A stretch of DNA of 64,000 nucleotides from Pseudenterobacter timonensis. GTDB taxonomy: Bacteria; Pseudomonadota; Gammaproteobacteria; Enterobacterales; Enterobacteriaceae. Positions within the stretch are counted from its first letter, which is position 1, and each line of letters begins with the position of its first letter. This document shows positions 1 through 12,322 of the stretch, in pieces. The position numbers and the translations under genes are program-made. The notes beneath the pieces were generated by a model that was given only the letters and a program-made list of their open reading frames with translations, made no database searches and was not told where the DNA came from. The stretch covers positions 496,001 through 560,000 of the forward strand of contig NZ_FCOP01000011.1 of the NCBI RefSeq assembly GCF_900021175.1. The letters run 5' to 3'.

Positions 1-741
1 ACGCAGTCCGTGGCGTATTCCCTGATCGCCGTTGCGCTGGTCGCCTTTCTGGAATCGCTGGCGCTGGTGGGGCTGATTTTACCCGGTACGGTGATGATGG
101 CCGGACTGGGCGCGCTGATTGGCGGCGGCGAGGTTAACTTCTGGCAGGCCTGGCTGGCGGGCATCATCGGCTGCCTGATGGGGGACTGGATCTCCTTCTG
201 GCTCGGCTGGCGCTTTAAAAAGCCGCTTCACCGCTGGTCGTTTATGAAAAAGAACAAGGCGCTGCTGGATAAAACCGAGCACGCCCTGCATCAGCACAGC
301 ATGTTTACCATCCTGGTGGGGCGCTTCGTCGGCCCGACGCGACCGCTGGTGCCGATGGTCGCGGGGATGCTCGACCTGCCGGTCAGCAAGTTTATCCTGC
401 CCAATATTATCGGCTGCGTATTCTGGCCGCCGTTCTACTTCCTGCCCGGTATTCTGGCTGGCGCGGCGATCAATATTCCCGCCGATGAACAGAGCGGCCA
501 TTTCAAATGGCTGCTGTTAGCGACGGCGCTACTGCTGTGGCTGGCGGTCTGGCTCTGCTGGCGACTGTGGCGCAGCGGGAAATCGGGTACCAGCCGCCTG
601 ACGCGCTATCTGCCGCGCGGTCGCCTGCTGTGGCTTGCGCCGCTTATGCTGGCGGCTGGGGTGGCGCTGCTTGTGATCCTCATTCGCCATCCGCTGATGC
701 CGGTCTATGGCGAAATTCTGCTGAAAGTGGTGAGCCGCTAA
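1..741 (+). CDS. yabI: DedA family inner-membrane protein YabI (5' end outside window)
   Basis: The reading frame is open from base 1, and the residues before the first possible start (T-Q-S) match E. coli YabI, so the gene begins upstream and the GTG at 10 is internal. The visible 246 residues form a polytopic membrane protein. They include the DedA signature [16 protein letters not shown] (about bases 319-366), with the conserved arginines and prolines of this family. DedA proteins are linked to membrane homeostasis and undecaprenyl-phosphate or phospholipid recycling; YabI itself has no settled substrate. The stop codon overlaps the convergent thiQ stop by 4 bases, the arrangement seen in E. 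coli. Identification is strong; the function is family-level only. Confidence 0.95.
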   Translation, partial: TQSVAYSLIAVALVAFLESLALVGLILPGTVMMAGLGALIGGGEVNFWQAWLAGIIGCLMGDWISFWLGWRFKKPLHRWSFMKKNKALLDKTEHALHQHSMFTILVGRFVGPTRPLVPMVAGMLDLPVSKFILPNIIGCVFWPPFYFLPGILAGAAINIPADEQSGHFKWLLLATALLLWLAVWLCWRLWRSGKSGTSRLTRYLPRGRLLWLAPLMLAAGVALLVILIRHPLMPVYGEILLKVVSR

Positions 742-1448
742 ACGTCAGTTGCGGGGGCGATGCCCAGCAGGGCTGACGCGCTCGCTCTGCCGCTCAAAAG
801 CGCCTGCGTCGGGCCATCCCAGGCGATACGCCCGTCGGCGATGACCACCGAACGCGGGGCGATACGCGCCGCATCGTCCACGCTATGCGACACCATCAGC
901 AGGGTGAGTTGCTGCTGACGACAGACCCTGTCCACCAGCGTCAGCATCTCCTGGCGCAGGGCGGGATCGAGCGCTGAAAAAGGTTCATCCAGCAGCAGGA
1001 CCGGCTGGCCGCGCACCAGACAGCGCGCCAGCGCCACCCGCTGACGCTGGCCGCCGGAGAGCGCCCCGGGCAGCCTGTCGAGAAGATCGTCCAGCCCCAT
1101 CTGCCGGGCGATTTCATCCAGCTTCCCGCGCTGGGCGTGGTTGAGCCGCAGCCCCGGATCCATCCCCAGCGCGATATTCTGGCGCACCGTCAGGTGGGTG
1201 AAGAGGTTATTTTCCTGAAACAGCATCGAGACGGGGCGACGGGCAGGCGGCGTGCGGGTGCACTCCTGGTTATTGATGGTCATGCTGCCGCTGGCCGGGA
1301 GCAAAAAGCCCGCTATCAGATTGAGTAGCGTACTCTTGCCCGCGCCGCTGGGACCCAGTACCGCAATCCGTTCCCCCGGCGCGACGGAGAGGGTAAAGCG
1401 CATCGGCAGATGGTGATAAAGCCAGGTGATATCAGTCAGAGTTAACAT
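738..1448 (-). CDS. thiQ: Thiamin ABC transporter, ATP-binding subunit ThiQ
   Basis: This is the ATPase that powers thiamin and thiamin-pyrophosphate import with ThiB and ThiP at the inner membrane. The 236-residue protein carries Walker [10 protein letters not shown] (32-40), Q-loop Gln78, signature LSGGQ (130-134), Walker B LLLDEP (151-156) and H-loop His188. The open frame extends 55 codons further upstream, but that part lies inside thiP in another frame. The ATG at 1448 starts the recognisable sequence MLTLTDI and gives the usual family length. The start overlaps the end of thiP by 17 bases, which suggests translational coupling. Third gene of the thiBPQ operon under the upstream TPP riboswitch. 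Confidence 0.97.
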   Translation of the reverse strand: MLTLTDITWLYHHLPMRFTLSVAPGERIAVLGPSGAGKSTLLNLIAGFLLPASGSMTINNQECTRTPPARRPVSMLFQENNLFTHLTVRQNIALGMDPGLRLNHAQRGKLDEIARQMGLDDLLDRLPGALSGGQRQRVALARCLVRGQPVLLLDEPFSALDPALRQEMLTLVDRVCRQQQLTLLMVSHSVDDAARIAPRSVVIADGRIAWDGPTQALLSGRASASALLGIAPATDV

Positions 1449-3042
1449 GGCGTCCCGGGAGTTTTTCGATAACGGTAAACAGGGTAAAGCAGAGCAGTAA
1501 CAGCAGCAGCGCGGTAACGGCGCCATCCTGGCTGCGGTAAGAGCCGATCTGCTGATAAAGCCAGAAGGGGAGGGTGCGGAAATCGTCATTGCCGAACAGC
1601 GCCACCACTCCAAAATCGCCTATCGACAGCACGCAGGCGAACGCCAGCGCCTGCGCCAGCGGACGCCTCAGCGCCCGCAGCTCAACCACCTTCAGCCGCC
1701 GCCAGCCGACAATGCCCAGCGAGTGGCAAAGCAGCGTATAACGCGCGCTGATGTCACGCATCGGGTTTTCCAGCACCTTCATGGCGTACGGGATCGCCAT
1801 CAGCGCATTGGTGAAAATCACCACCCCGTCGGCGCGCTCGGGGAGTCCGGAGGTACTGTTAAAAAGTAAAAAGAAGCCGGTGGCCAGCACAATGCCGGGC
1901 ATCGCCAGGATCAGCATGCCGCTGATCTCCAGCGCCTGCCCCGCCAGCCGCTGCTGCCGGGCGTAAAGCTCGCGGCTGCTCCAGAGCAGCATCAGGGTGA
2001 GCAGCACGCAGAGAAGCCCCGCGCCGAGGGCGATGCGCAGGGAGGTCCAGAGCGCCTGCCACAGCACCGGCTGGCGCAGCACATGCAGCAGGCTGGCGTT
2101 GAGCCCGTCCACCACCACCGCCAGCAGCGGCGGCAGCAACAGCAGTAGCGCCAGCGCGATGAGGAGCGTATCGCCCGCCCGGCTGCGCAGACTGTCCTGC
2201 GGATCGCGCCAGCCTGAAATCTGATGGCTGCCCACCGGGATCGCCTTGCTTAAGCGCTGGCTCAGCAGTACCAGGCCCAGGCAGCACGCCATCTGCACCA
2301 TCGCCAGCAGCGCCGCCCGACTAGGATCGTAGTCGTAGCTCAGCGCCTGGTAGATAGCCAGTTCAATGGTGGTCGCCTGCGGGCCGCCGCCCAGCGACAG
2401 TACCGTGGCGAAGCTCGCAAAGCAGAGCATAAAGATGAGCGCGGCGGCGGGAGGGATCTGTCGGCGCAGCCAGGGCCACTCCACCAGCCGGAAGAACGAC
2501 CAGCCGCGCATGCCAAGCTGAGCTGCCAGCTGGCGCTGCTCGCCGGGAATGCTCTCCAGCGCCTGGAGAAGCAGCCGGGTCGCCATCGGCAGGTTAAAAA
2601 AGATATGCGCCAGCAAAATTCCCTGCAACCCATAAGGGGAGAAACGCCATTCGATCCCCCATGCCTGCAGCAGGGTGGCGAGCCACCCCTGGCGGCCATA
2701 GACGCTCAGAATGCCGAACACCGCCACCAGTACCGGCAGGATAAGGGTCATCGCGCACAGGCGCAGCAGCGCCGTCCTGCCCGGGAAACGGCGACGGTAG
2801 AGCGCCCGGGCAAGGAAAATGGCCGGGACAACCGACAGCAGGGCAGAGAGAAACGCCTGCCAGAAGGAGAAGCGGACCACATGCCAGAGGTAGCTGTCGT
2901 GCCAGAGGGCGAGAAGATCGCTTCCCGGCGCGTTAAGCCAGAGCGCGCAAAACGCCCCGACGCAGACCACCACCATCAGCGTGGCGGCGCATAGCCCGGG
3001 AACAAGCCAGCCGGGGATCAGCGGCTGACGGCGCGTTGCCAT
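1432..3042 (-). CDS. thiP: Thiamin ABC transporter, permease ThiP
   Basis: Membrane channel of the thiamin/TPP importer. The 536-residue protein has the length of E. coli ThiP and is a fused permease: two tandem binding-protein-dependent transport domains, each with about six hydrophobic helices. Each half has an EAA-type coupling loop for ThiQ; the first contains [11 protein letters not shown]. It starts with [12 protein letters not shown], as in E. coli, and overlaps the 3' end of thiB by 25 bases. The thiBPQ genes are therefore chained by overlaps and very likely co-transcribed and coupled. Confidence 0.97.
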   Translation of the reverse strand: MATRRQPLIPGWLVPGLCAATLMVVVCVGAFCALWLNAPGSDLLALWHDSYLWHVVRFSFWQAFLSALLSVVPAIFLARALYRRRFPGRTALLRLCAMTLILPVLVAVFGILSVYGRQGWLATLLQAWGIEWRFSPYGLQGILLAHIFFNLPMATRLLLQALESIPGEQRQLAAQLGMRGWSFFRLVEWPWLRRQIPPAAALIFMLCFASFATVLSLGGGPQATTIELAIYQALSYDYDPSRAALLAMVQMACCLGLVLLSQRLSKAIPVGSHQISGWRDPQDSLRSRAGDTLLIALALLLLLPPLLAVVVDGLNASLLHVLRQPVLWQALWTSLRIALGAGLLCVLLTLMLLWSSRELYARQQRLAGQALEISGMLILAMPGIVLATGFFLLFNSTSGLPERADGVVIFTNALMAIPYAMKVLENPMRDISARYTLLCHSLGIVGWRRLKVVELRALRRPLAQALAFACVLSIGDFGVVALFGNDDFRTLPFWLYQQIGSYRSQDGAVTALLLLLLCFTLFTVIEKLPGRHVNSD

Positions 3043-4001
3043 TCACCGATCCAGGCTGCACGCTGGCTGGAAACCTGCTGCGGAGTAAATTCCAGCGTGG
3101 TTTGCGGTTTCGGCAGCGAAGCAAAGCCCGCCGGCAGCGTCACGTCGCTGACCGGATACATCCAGTTGCCGGTGGGGATCGCATTCTGAAACGCGGGCGA
3201 AACCATAAACTTAAGGAACTTCTCCGCCAGCTCGGGCTGTTTGCTGCCCGCGAGACGGGCGGCGACTTCCACCTGCAGATAGTGGCCTTCGGCAAAATTG
3301 GCCGCCGCGTAATTCTCTTTTTTCTCTTCAATAATATGGTAAGCCGGGGAGGTGGTGTAGCTCAGCACCAGGTCGCTCTCCCCTTTCAGAAAGAGGCCGT
3401 AGGCTTCGCTCCAGCCTTTGGTGACGGTGACGGTTTTCGCCGCCAGCTTCTGCCACGCCTGCGGGGCGTTATCACCGAAGACTTTTTGCATCCAGAGCAG
3501 GAGTCCGAGGCCTGGCGTGCTGGTCCGCGGATCCTGATAGATCACGCGCCATTTCTGGTCGCTTTCCACCAGCTCTTTCAGGCTTTTCGGCGGATTTTTC
3601 AGTTTGTTTTTGTCATAGACAAAAGCGAAATAGCCGTAGTCGAAGGGGACAAAGGTGTCGTTTTTCCAGCCGCCAGGCACCTTCACCGCGCTGTCAGGAA
3701 CGCCGCTTTTGGCGAACAGCCTGGTCTGCGTGGCCGCTTCCAGAAGATTGTTATCCAGACCCAGCGCCACATCCGCCTTGCTGTTTTTCCCTTCCATGCG
3801 CAGACGGTTCAGCAGAGAGACGCCATCCTCCAGGGCCACGAACTTCAGTTCGCAGTTGCAATCAGCTTCGAACGCCTTTTTCACCACCGGGCCGGGGCCC
3901 CAGTCGGCGGCGAAAGAGTCGTAGGTATAGACCGTCAGAACGGGCTTTGCGAAAGCGGGCAGCGCCATCAGCGCCAGCAGGGGAATTACTTTTTTTAACA
4001 C
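3018..4001 (-). CDS. thiB: Thiamin-binding periplasmic protein ThiB (TbpA)
   Basis: Periplasmic receptor that binds thiamin, thiamin monophosphate and thiamin pyrophosphate and delivers them to ThiPQ. I place the start at the GTG at 4001. It follows a GAGG ribosome-binding site, opens a typical signal peptide (MLKKVIPLLALMALPAFA, cut expected after residue 18) and gives 327 residues, the E. coli length. The frame upstream of this GTG (to 4049) runs into the riboswitch and is not coding. The mature protein begins KPVLTVYTYDSF and shows the family's ATSTPGLG-like region as PRTSTPGLGLLLWMQ. First gene of thiBPQ, preceded by a TPP riboswitch. Confidence 0.97.
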   Translation of the reverse strand: MLKKVIPLLALMALPAFAKPVLTVYTYDSFAADWGPGPVVKKAFEADCNCELKFVALEDGVSLLNRLRMEGKNSKADVALGLDNNLLEAATQTRLFAKSGVPDSAVKVPGGWKNDTFVPFDYGYFAFVYDKNKLKNPPKSLKELVESDQKWRVIYQDPRTSTPGLGLLLWMQKVFGDNAPQAWQKLAAKTVTVTKGWSEAYGLFLKGESDLVLSYTTSPAYHIIEEKKENYAAANFAEGHYLQVEVAARLAGSKQPELAEKFLKFMVSPAFQNAIPTGNWMYPVSDVTLPAGFASLPKPQTTLEFTPQQVSSQRAAWIGEWQRAVSR

Positions 4002-4039
4002 TTTGCACCTCAAAGTTGAGTGGCAAAGGATTTTGAGAT

Positions 4040-4135
4040 AGAGCCTCAAATCCCTTCGCCGGCGTTATCCGGATCAGGTTCGACGGGTATTATCTCAGCG
4101 CACATCAGTGATGCAGCACCCCGTTGAGAACGGCG
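4040..4135 (-). promoter_or_regulatory. TPP riboswitch (THI element) of thiBPQ
   Basis: Read on the minus strand, the leader contains the conserved THI-box blocks in order: GGGGTGC, CTGAGA (complement of 4093-4098), ACCCGTCGAACCTGATC, and CCGGATAACGCCGGCGAAGGG. The last motif forms the P4/P5 arm that binds the pyrophosphate. It sits about 40 bases before the thiB start, so bound TPP most likely blocks translation initiation or promotes termination of thiBPQ. In E. coli the equivalent RNA also accumulates as the small RNA SroA. Confidence 0.95.
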
Positions 4136-4169
4136 CTATTGTAATGATTTGGTGAATATTACGAAAGCG

Positions 4170-5825
4170 TTATGGCTCCGGCGGCGCAAACCAGGCCGAT
4201 TTAAAATCAAACCAGCCCAGGGTATTCATCCGCAGGCCGCGCATGCTGCGCTGTCCCTGGATCATCAGCCAGTGGTGGATCAGCGGCACCATCGCCTGCT
4301 CCGCGAGCAGCTGCTGGCACCAGGCGGCCAGGTTCATCTCTCCCGCACGCCAGCGGGTGGCGTCCTCCTGCCAGTCGCGGGGAATGCAGTGCTGGATCAG
4401 CGGCACTTCATAGAGATGCGAGAAAAGGGAAAAATCGAGCGGCAGGGTAAAGTTAGCGCTATTGAGCCAGATGTCGCTGACCGTCTCGCCGCGATGCCAC
4501 TCGTCATAATCCACCTCCACAATCTCCAGCCTCACCTGCTCTGCGGCCAGTAGCGTACTCATAAGCCGGGCGATAACGCGGTGCTCCACATGGTCGCGGT
4601 AGAAGGTGAGGGTTATCGACTCCAGCCCGGCGGGTTTCTCCACGCGCCGCGGACGGGCATGGTGCCAGCGGGGGAGCAGCCCGTAGGCCGGGAACCAGTA
4701 GGCCTGGTACAGCTCTTCCGCCTGATAGATCAGGTTGGAGGGTGAGAGCACATGGCTTATCCACTGGCGCACCTCCGGGCTGGCGCCGCGTCGCGAACGG
4801 GCGTCAAATAGCAGGTAGTAACACCCCTCTTCAAGACGGCTTTCCACCGCGGTTTCGTCGCCCGTTGCGCCTTCCAGCGTCAGGCCGCAGCTTAGCTCTT
4901 CGTTGATATCGGGCAATACCCAGACGTTCACCTCGTCAATCAGGGCGCGATAGCCGAAGTAGTCATCAAAGGCGCGGATCTTCAGCTGATTGCGGGTATT
5001 ACGCACCACCGCATAGGGCCCGGTGCCCACGGGCTGGCTGGAGAAGTCCGGTAGCGACGCCCACTCCTGCGGCAGGATCATGGAGGGCAGAGAGCCCATC
5101 AGCCACGGCAGCCACTGATCCGGTTCGTGAAGTTCAATATCCAGCGTCCAGGCGGTAGGGGAGTGGATGCGCGCGATATGGGAATAGAGCGGGAGCGTGC
5201 GGGCGCGTTCCAGCGTGGCGATAGCATCCGCCATCTCCAGTTCGCGGCCGTGATGAAAATGGATACCGGGGCGTAAAAAAAAGCGCCAGTGCAGGGGAGA
5301 AAGCTGCTGCCAGTGATGGGCGATGTCCGCCTCCAGTTCCCCATTTTCCTCATTTATGCGCGTCAAACCGCTGAAGATCTGACGGGCAATATGCGTTTCC
5401 GAGCGGCGCAACGCGCTGCCCGGCAGCAGGTTTTTCATTGGACGATAGTAGAGCACGCGCAGGATATGGCGCCCCTGGCGGAAGCTGCGTCCGAGGCGGG
5501 AGATAAGCATCTGACGCACCGCCGCCTTATCCCCGACCAGCTGCACCAGCTGGTCAATGCTGTCCTGTTCCAGCAGATCTTCGGCACGCTGCTGCTGCAG
5601 CGCCAGCCCGGTATAGAGAAAGGTGAGACGCGAGCGTTTGCCGCGACCCGCTTCCGCTTCCCAGCTTAGCCAGCCCTGCTGCTGCATGGCGTTCAGCAGC
5701 GTGCGCATATGGCGACGCGAACAGCTCAGCAGTTCCGCCAGCGCGCTGAGCGTGGTCTCCCGGGACTGGCCTTCGCAGCACTGCCAGAGGCGGATAAATT
5801 GTTGTTGCAGACGACCAGAGGGCAT
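4170..5825 (-). CDS. sgrR: Transcriptional regulator SgrR
   Basis: SgrR senses glucose-phosphate stress and activates the divergent small RNA gene sgrS, and setA with it. The 551-residue protein has an N-terminal winged-helix DNA-binding domain (about 1-115, including [20 protein letters not shown]) and a C-terminal domain related to family-5 periplasmic solute-binding proteins (about 160-551). The C-terminal part presumably binds a small effector in the cytoplasm, because no signal peptide is present. The ATG at 5825 gives [17 protein letters not shown] and exactly the E. coli length; the longer frame to 5843 adds six residues without support. E. coli SgrR represses its own gene from the shared intergenic region. 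Confidence 0.96.
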   Translation of the reverse strand: MPSGRLQQQFIRLWQCCEGQSRETTLSALAELLSCSRRHMRTLLNAMQQQGWLSWEAEAGRGKRSRLTFLYTGLALQQQRAEDLLEQDSIDQLVQLVGDKAAVRQMLISRLGRSFRQGRHILRVLYYRPMKNLLPGSALRRSETHIARQIFSGLTRINEENGELEADIAHHWQQLSPLHWRFFLRPGIHFHHGRELEMADAIATLERARTLPLYSHIARIHSPTAWTLDIELHEPDQWLPWLMGSLPSMILPQEWASLPDFSSQPVGTGPYAVVRNTRNQLKIRAFDDYFGYRALIDEVNVWVLPDINEELSCGLTLEGATGDETAVESRLEEGCYYLLFDARSRRGASPEVRQWISHVLSPSNLIYQAEELYQAYWFPAYGLLPRWHHARPRRVEKPAGLESITLTFYRDHVEHRVIARLMSTLLAAEQVRLEIVEVDYDEWHRGETVSDIWLNSANFTLPLDFSLFSHLYEVPLIQHCIPRDWQEDATRWRAGEMNLAAWCQQLLAEQAMVPLIHHWLMIQGQRSMRGLRMNTLGWFDFKSAWFAPPEP

Positions 5826-5891
5826 AAAAGGGGAACTCCTCACGAAAAATCAGCAATTTATTAATCCCTATATTATGCCAAAATTTTGTTC

Positions 5892-6137
5892 GATGAAGCG
5901 AGGAGGTGTCCATGAAGAGGTCAACTGCACGTCATTTCTATCAACAGTACTTTTTGGCGACCCGGGGAGCGTCCTGGCTGGCCCGTCAGTGCGCAGAGTT
6001 ACGGCTGAAAATACTGGACGATCTGATGCAGTGGGAAGTTACGAACCCGACCTCGGAGGGCTGAATCGCCTCGATCATGTGTGACTGAGTATTGGTGCTA
6101 ATCACCCGCCAGCAAAATGTTTTTGCTGGCTTTTTTC
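5892..6137 (+). ncRNA. sgrS: Small RNA SgrS (Hfq-dependent, represses ptsG)
   Basis: The position between sgrR and setA, the 5' GATGAAGCG start region, the embedded sgrT frame and the 3' end all match SgrS. Bases 6074-6096 contain ATCATGTGTGACTGAGTATT, the segment that in E. coli base-pairs with the ptsG mRNA start region. The RNA ends in a strong terminator: stem GCCAGCAAAA/TTTTGCTGGC at 6109-6130, then a T-run at 6131-6136 that also serves as the Hfq-binding tail. Its role is to stop PtsG synthesis when sugar phosphates accumulate. The 5' end is inferred by comparison with E. coli and may be off by a few bases. Confidence 0.93.
5912..6064 (+). CDS. sgrT: SgrT, small inhibitor of the glucose PTS transporter
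   Basis: A 50-codon frame inside sgrS, starting at the ATG at 5912 after AGGAGGTG and ending at TGA 6062-6064. The product begins MKRSTARHFYQQYFLATRG and contains the conserved LDDLMQW near its end. In E. coli, SgrT (43 residues) binds and blocks PtsG (EIICB-Glc) directly, acting alongside base pairing by SgrS. This version is about seven residues longer, as I recall for other non-Escherichia enterics. The AGGAGG ribosome-binding site is unusually strong, which suggests SgrT is well translated here. Confidence 0.93.
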   Translation: MKRSTARHFYQQYFLATRGASWLARQCAELRLKILDDLMQWEVTNPTSEG

Positions 6138-6182
6138 GTTTACTATCCACCCACTTCGATTCGTTTTGACAAGGAACTGCAG

Positions 6183-7361
6183 ATGCTCTGGTTGATGACG
6201 ATGGGGCGCCGCCTGAACGGCGTATATGCCGCTTTTATGCTGGTGGCCTTTATGATGGGTGTCGCGGGCGCGCTACAGGCGCCGACGTTAAGCCTGTTTT
6301 TAAGCCGTGAGGTAGGCGCGCAGCCTTTTTGGGTGGGGCTGTTTTATACCGTCAACGCTATTGCCGGTATCCTGGTGAGCCTCTGGCTGGCAAAACGTTC
6401 CGACAGCCAGGGCGATCGGCGCAAGCTGATCCTTTTTTGCTGCGCCATGGCGATTGGCAATGCGCTGCTGTTCGCCTTTAACCGCCACTATCTGACCCTC
6501 ATCACCTGTGGCGTGCTGCTGGCGTCGCTGGCCAATACCGCCATGCCGCAGCTTTTTGCGCTGGCGCGTGAATACGCTGACCACTCCGCCAGAGAGGTGG
6601 TGATGTTCAGCTCGGTAATGCGCGCCCAGCTTTCGCTGGCGTGGGTTATCGGCCCGCCGCTGGCCTTTATGCTGGCGCTCAACTATGGCTTTACCACCAT
6701 GTTTACCATCGCGGCGGTGATTTTTGGTGTCAGCCTGGTGCTGATTGCGCTTGTGCTGCCCTCGGTAGAGCGGGTAGAGCAGCCAGCCGACCAGCCCGTG
6801 ACCCGGGTGAGCGGCTGGCAGGATAAAAACGTGCGCATGCTCTTTATCGCCTCCACGCTGATGTGGACCTGCAACACCATGTATATCATCGATATGCCGC
6901 TCTGGATCAGCAGCGATTTGGGGCTGCCGGACAAGCTCGCCGGGATCCTGATGGGGACCGCCGCCGGGCTGGAGATCCCGGCGATGATCCTGGCGGGCTA
7001 CTTTGTGAAACGTTTTGGCAAGCGGCGGATGATGGTGACCGCCGTAGCGGCGGGAGTGCTCTTTTACGTAGGCCTGATTTTCTTTCATAGCCATACGGCG
7101 CTGCTGGCGCTGCAGCTCTTTAACGCGGTATTTATCGGTATCGTCGCGGGAATTGGTATGCTCTGGTTTCAGGATCTGATGCCGGGGCGGGCAGGGTCGG
7201 CCACCACGCTATTCACTAACAGTATCTCCACGGGAGTGATTCTGGCGGGGGTGATTCAGGGCGCGGTTGCCCAAAGCTATGGCCACTTTGCGGTTTACTG
7301 GGCGATCGCGGTGATTTCGCTGGTCGCGCTGGTGATGACCGGGCGGGTGAAAGACGTTTGA
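6183..7361 (+). CDS. setA: Sugar efflux transporter SetA (MFS)
   Basis: Major facilitator with about 12 predicted membrane helices. It exports glucosides and lactose-like sugars and helps cells recover from glucose-phosphate stress. The ATG at 6183 gives 392 residues, the E. coli length, beginning MLWLMTMGRRLNGVYAAF. The earlier in-frame ATG at 6117 lies inside the SgrS terminator and is rejected. The central conserved loop AKRSDSQGDRRK follows the family pattern. The gene lies 45 bases after the SgrS terminator; in E. coli setA is co-transcribed with sgrS by read-through under SgrR. Confidence 0.95.
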   Translation: MLWLMTMGRRLNGVYAAFMLVAFMMGVAGALQAPTLSLFLSREVGAQPFWVGLFYTVNAIAGILVSLWLAKRSDSQGDRRKLILFCCAMAIGNALLFAFNRHYLTLITCGVLLASLANTAMPQLFALAREYADHSAREVVMFSSVMRAQLSLAWVIGPPLAFMLALNYGFTTMFTIAAVIFGVSLVLIALVLPSVERVEQPADQPVTRVSGWQDKNVRMLFIASTLMWTCNTMYIIDMPLWISSDLGLPDKLAGILMGTAAGLEIPAMILAGYFVKRFGKRRMMVTAVAAGVLFYVGLIFFHSHTALLALQLFNAVFIGIVAGIGMLWFQDLMPGRAGSATTLFTNSISTGVILAGVIQGAVAQSYGHFAVYWAIAVISLVALVMTGRVKDV

Positions 7362-7365
7362 GCAT

Positions 7366-7395
7366 AATGCCGGATGCGCAACGCATCCGGCGTTG
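7366..7395. repeat. REP-like hairpin between convergent setA and leuD
   Basis: A 10-bp inverted repeat, GCCGGATGCG (7369-7378) and CGCATCCGGC (7382-7391), sits in the 39-base gap between the stops of setA and leuD. The GCCGGATGCG...CATCCGGC core is that of enterobacterial REP/PU elements. With no T-run on either strand, it more likely protects 3' ends or helps processing than acts as a simple intrinsic terminator. Confidence 0.75.
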
Positions 7396-7400
7396 TAGAA

Positions 7401-8006
7401 TCAGCCCATAAACGCCGGCTGTTTTTGCTCGTAGGCGGCAATCGCCTCTTCGTGTTGCAGCGTCAGGCCGATGCTGTCCAGGCCGTTCAGCATACAGTGG
7501 CGGCGGAAAGCATCGATAGTAAAGCTGTAGCGCTTGTCGCCCGCTTTAATCACCTGCGCTTCCAGATCCACCTCAAAGCGAATGCCCGGATTCGCCTGCA
7601 CCAGCCTGAATAACTCATCAACCTCTTCATCGCTCAGCTTCACCGGCAGCAGCTGGTTGTTAAAGCTGTTGCCATAGAAGATATCGGCGAAACTCGGGGC
7701 GATAACAACTTTAAAACCGTAATCGGTCAGCGCCCATGGGGCATGTTCGCGCGAGGAGCCGCAGCCGAAGTTTTCCCGCGCCAGCAGGATCGAGGCGCCC
7801 TGATATTCGGGGAAATTGAGCACAAATTCCGGGTTCGGCACCTGGCCTTTATCGTCCAGAAAACGCCAGTCGTTGAAGAGATGCGCCCCGAAGCCGGTGC
7901 GGGTCACCTTCTGTAAAAACTGTTTCGGGATGATGGCGTCGGTATCGACGTTCGCCGCGTCCAGCGGAACCACCAGGCCGGTATGTTGGGTAAATTTTTC
8001 TGCCAT
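7401..8006 (-). CDS. leuD: 3-isopropylmalate dehydratase small subunit LeuD
   Basis: Small (swivel-domain) subunit of isopropylmalate isomerase. With LeuC it converts 2-isopropylmalate to 3-isopropylmalate in leucine synthesis. The 201-residue protein has the E. coli length, begins [21 protein letters not shown] and contains the aconitase-swivel signature region [15 protein letters not shown] that closes over the active site. Last gene of leuABCD; the gap after leuC is only 10 bases. Confidence 0.98.
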   Translation of the reverse strand: MAEKFTQHTGLVVPLDAANVDTDAIIPKQFLQKVTRTGFGAHLFNDWRFLDDKGQVPNPEFVLNFPEYQGASILLARENFGCGSSREHAPWALTDYGFKVVIAPSFADIFYGNSFNNQLLPVKLSDEEVDELFRLVQANPGIRFEVDLEAQVIKAGDKRYSFTIDAFRRHCMLNGLDSIGLTLQHEEAIAAYEQKQPAFMG

Positions 8007-8016
8007 GATGGTCTCC

Positions 8017-9417
8017 TTATTTCAGTGCGCGAATATCAGCAAAGTGGCCGGTCACCGCGGCGGCGGCGGCCATCGCCGGGCTCACCAGATGCGTGCGTCC
8101 GCCACGCCCCTGACGGCCTTCAAAGTTACGGTTGCTGGTGGAGGCGCAACGTTCGCCCGGGTTCAGACGATCGTTGTTCATCGCCAGGCACATGGAGCAG
8201 CCAGGCAGACGCCACTCAAAGCCCGCTTCGATAAAGATCTTATCCAGACCCTCTTCCTCCGCCTGCGCCTTCACCGGGCCGGAGCCTGGCACCACCAGCG
8301 CCTGTACGCCGGGCGCGACCTTGCGGCCTCTGGCAATCTCTGCCGCCGCGCGTAAATCTTCAATGCGCGAGTTGGTGCAGGAGCCGATAAAGACCTTATC
8401 GATAGCCACTTCGGTCAGCGGTACGCCGGGTTGCAGCCCCATATAGGCGAGCGCTTTTTCGGCGCTGGCGCGCTCCACCGGATCGGCAAACGACATCGGA
8501 TCGGGAATGGCATCCGTCACGGAGATGACCTGGCCCGGGTTGGTCCCCCAGGTTACCTGCGGCGCAATCTCCTCGGCCTGCAGGGTGACGACGCTGTCAA
8601 ACGTTGCGCCATCATCCGTTTTCAGGGTTTTCCAGTAGGCGACGGCCTCCTCGAAATCCTGACCTTTTGGCGCATGGCGACGCCCTTTCACGTAGTTAAA
8701 GGTGGTTTCGTCTGGTGCGACCAGCCCTGCCTTGGCACCCATCTCAATCGCCATATTGCACAGGGTCATACGGCCTTCCATGCTCAGGGCGCGGATCGCG
8801 TCGCCGCAAAACTCCACTACGTGACCGGTGCCGCCAGCGCTGCCGGTTTTACCGATGATCGCCAGCACGATATCTTTGGCGGTGATCCCCGGCGCGGCGG
8901 TGCCTTTCACTTCGATCTTCATGGTTTTGGCGCGCCCTTGTTTCAGGGTCTGCGTCGCCAGCACGTGTTCCACTTCGGAAGTGCCGATGCCAAACGCCAG
9001 CGCGCCGAATGCGCCGTGGGTCGCGGTATGGGAGTCGCCGCAGACGATGGTCATTCCCGGCAGGGTGATCCCCTGTTCCGGCCCCATCACGTGCACAATG
9101 CCCTGATAGGGGTGGTTCAGATCGTAGAGCTCAACGCCGAACTCGTTGCAGTTCTTAATCAGCTCCTGCATCTGGATACGCGCCATTTCGCCGGAAGCGT
9201 TGATATCTTTCGTCTGGGTAGAGACGTTATGGTCCATGGTGGCGAAGGTTTTACCCGGCTGGCGCACTGGACGGTGGTGGGCGCGCAGGCCGTCAAACGC
9301 CTGCGGGGAGGTCACTTCATGCACCAGGTGGCGATCGATGTAGATCAGCGGCGTTTCGTCGGGCGCTTCATAGACCACATGCGCATCGAATAATTTCTCA
9401 TATAAAGTCTTTGCCAT
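8017..9417 (-). CDS. leuC: 3-isopropylmalate dehydratase large subunit LeuC
   Basis: Catalytic subunit carrying the [4Fe-4S] cluster of isopropylmalate isomerase. The 466-residue protein is of standard length. The three cluster cysteines are visible in the family motifs: one in [16 protein letters not shown] and two in [11 protein letters not shown] (by equivalence to E. coli, residues 347, 407 and 410). It begins [15 protein letters not shown]. Cytoplasmic; works as a heterodimer with LeuD, whose gene follows. Two bases separate it from the end of leuB. Confidence 0.98.
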   Translation of the reverse strand: MAKTLYEKLFDAHVVYEAPDETPLIYIDRHLVHEVTSPQAFDGLRAHHRPVRQPGKTFATMDHNVSTQTKDINASGEMARIQMQELIKNCNEFGVELYDLNHPYQGIVHVMGPEQGITLPGMTIVCGDSHTATHGAFGALAFGIGTSEVEHVLATQTLKQGRAKTMKIEVKGTAAPGITAKDIVLAIIGKTGSAGGTGHVVEFCGDAIRALSMEGRMTLCNMAIEMGAKAGLVAPDETTFNYVKGRRHAPKGQDFEEAVAYWKTLKTDDGATFDSVVTLQAEEIAPQVTWGTNPGQVISVTDAIPDPMSFADPVERASAEKALAYMGLQPGVPLTEVAIDKVFIGSCTNSRIEDLRAAAEIARGRKVAPGVQALVVPGSGPVKAQAEEEGLDKIFIEAGFEWRLPGCSMCLAMNNDRLNPGERCASTSNRNFEGRQGRGGRTHLVSPAMAAAAAVTGHFADIRALK

Positions 9418-9419
9418 GA

Positions 9420-12082
<2,663 letters not shown>

Positions 12083-12125
12083 GGGTTAGGTCCTTGTTTT
12101 TCCTGGGGCGCCTTGCTACGAGCAT

Positions 12126-12152
12126 AAAAAAACCCGCGCAGTGGCGCGGGCT
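12126..12152 (-). terminator. Attenuator terminator of the leu operon
   Basis: On the minus strand CCCGCGCC-ACTG-CGCGGG (within 12133-12150) is followed by a run of seven T residues (complement of 12126-12132). It lies between leuL and leuA. Fast translation of the leuL leucine codons lets this hairpin form and stop transcription; stalling favours an anti-terminator. Confidence 0.93.
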
Positions 12153-12173
12153 TTTAGTCTTACTGGTGACGAT

Positions 12174-12260
12174 TCAACGCTGAATTTCGCCCGCCAGTCT
12201 ACCGCGCACAGTGAATGCGTTTAGTAGTAGTAGACCGGTGAAACGAACGGTGCGAATCAT
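12174..12260 (-). CDS. leuL: Leu operon leader peptide LeuL
   Basis: A 28-residue frame beginning MIRTVRFTGLLLLNAFTVRG and ending EIQR. The four consecutive leucines are all encoded by the rare codon CTA, making ribosome progress very sensitive to charged leucyl-tRNA. Length and layout match E. coli LeuL. The terminator 22 bases downstream completes a classical transcription-attenuation leader that couples leuABCD expression to leucine supply. Confidence 0.95.
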   Translation of the reverse strand: MIRTVRFTGLLLLNAFTVRGRLAGEIQR

Positions 12261-12293
12261 GAATCAGCTCCAGTGAATAACGATATGCTTTTA

Positions 12294-12322
12294 GTGGTAC
12301 TGGATGTGGTGACGCAAGTCAA
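12294..12322 (-). promoter_or_regulatory. Promoter of leuLABCD
   Basis: On the minus strand a -35 hexamer TTGACT (12317-12322) is separated by 17 bases from a weak -10 TACCAC (12294-12299), about 34 bases before the leuL start. The same TTGACx...CCAGTAxC layout precedes leuL in E. coli. Confidence 0.75.

Noticed and set aside
10..741. GTG at 10 as the start of the DedA protein
   Set aside because: The three codons before it continue the match to the E. coli protein, so the true start is outside the window.
6117..6182. Upstream start for setA
   Set aside because: The ATG at 6117 lies inside the SgrS terminator; the start at 6183 gives the exact family length.
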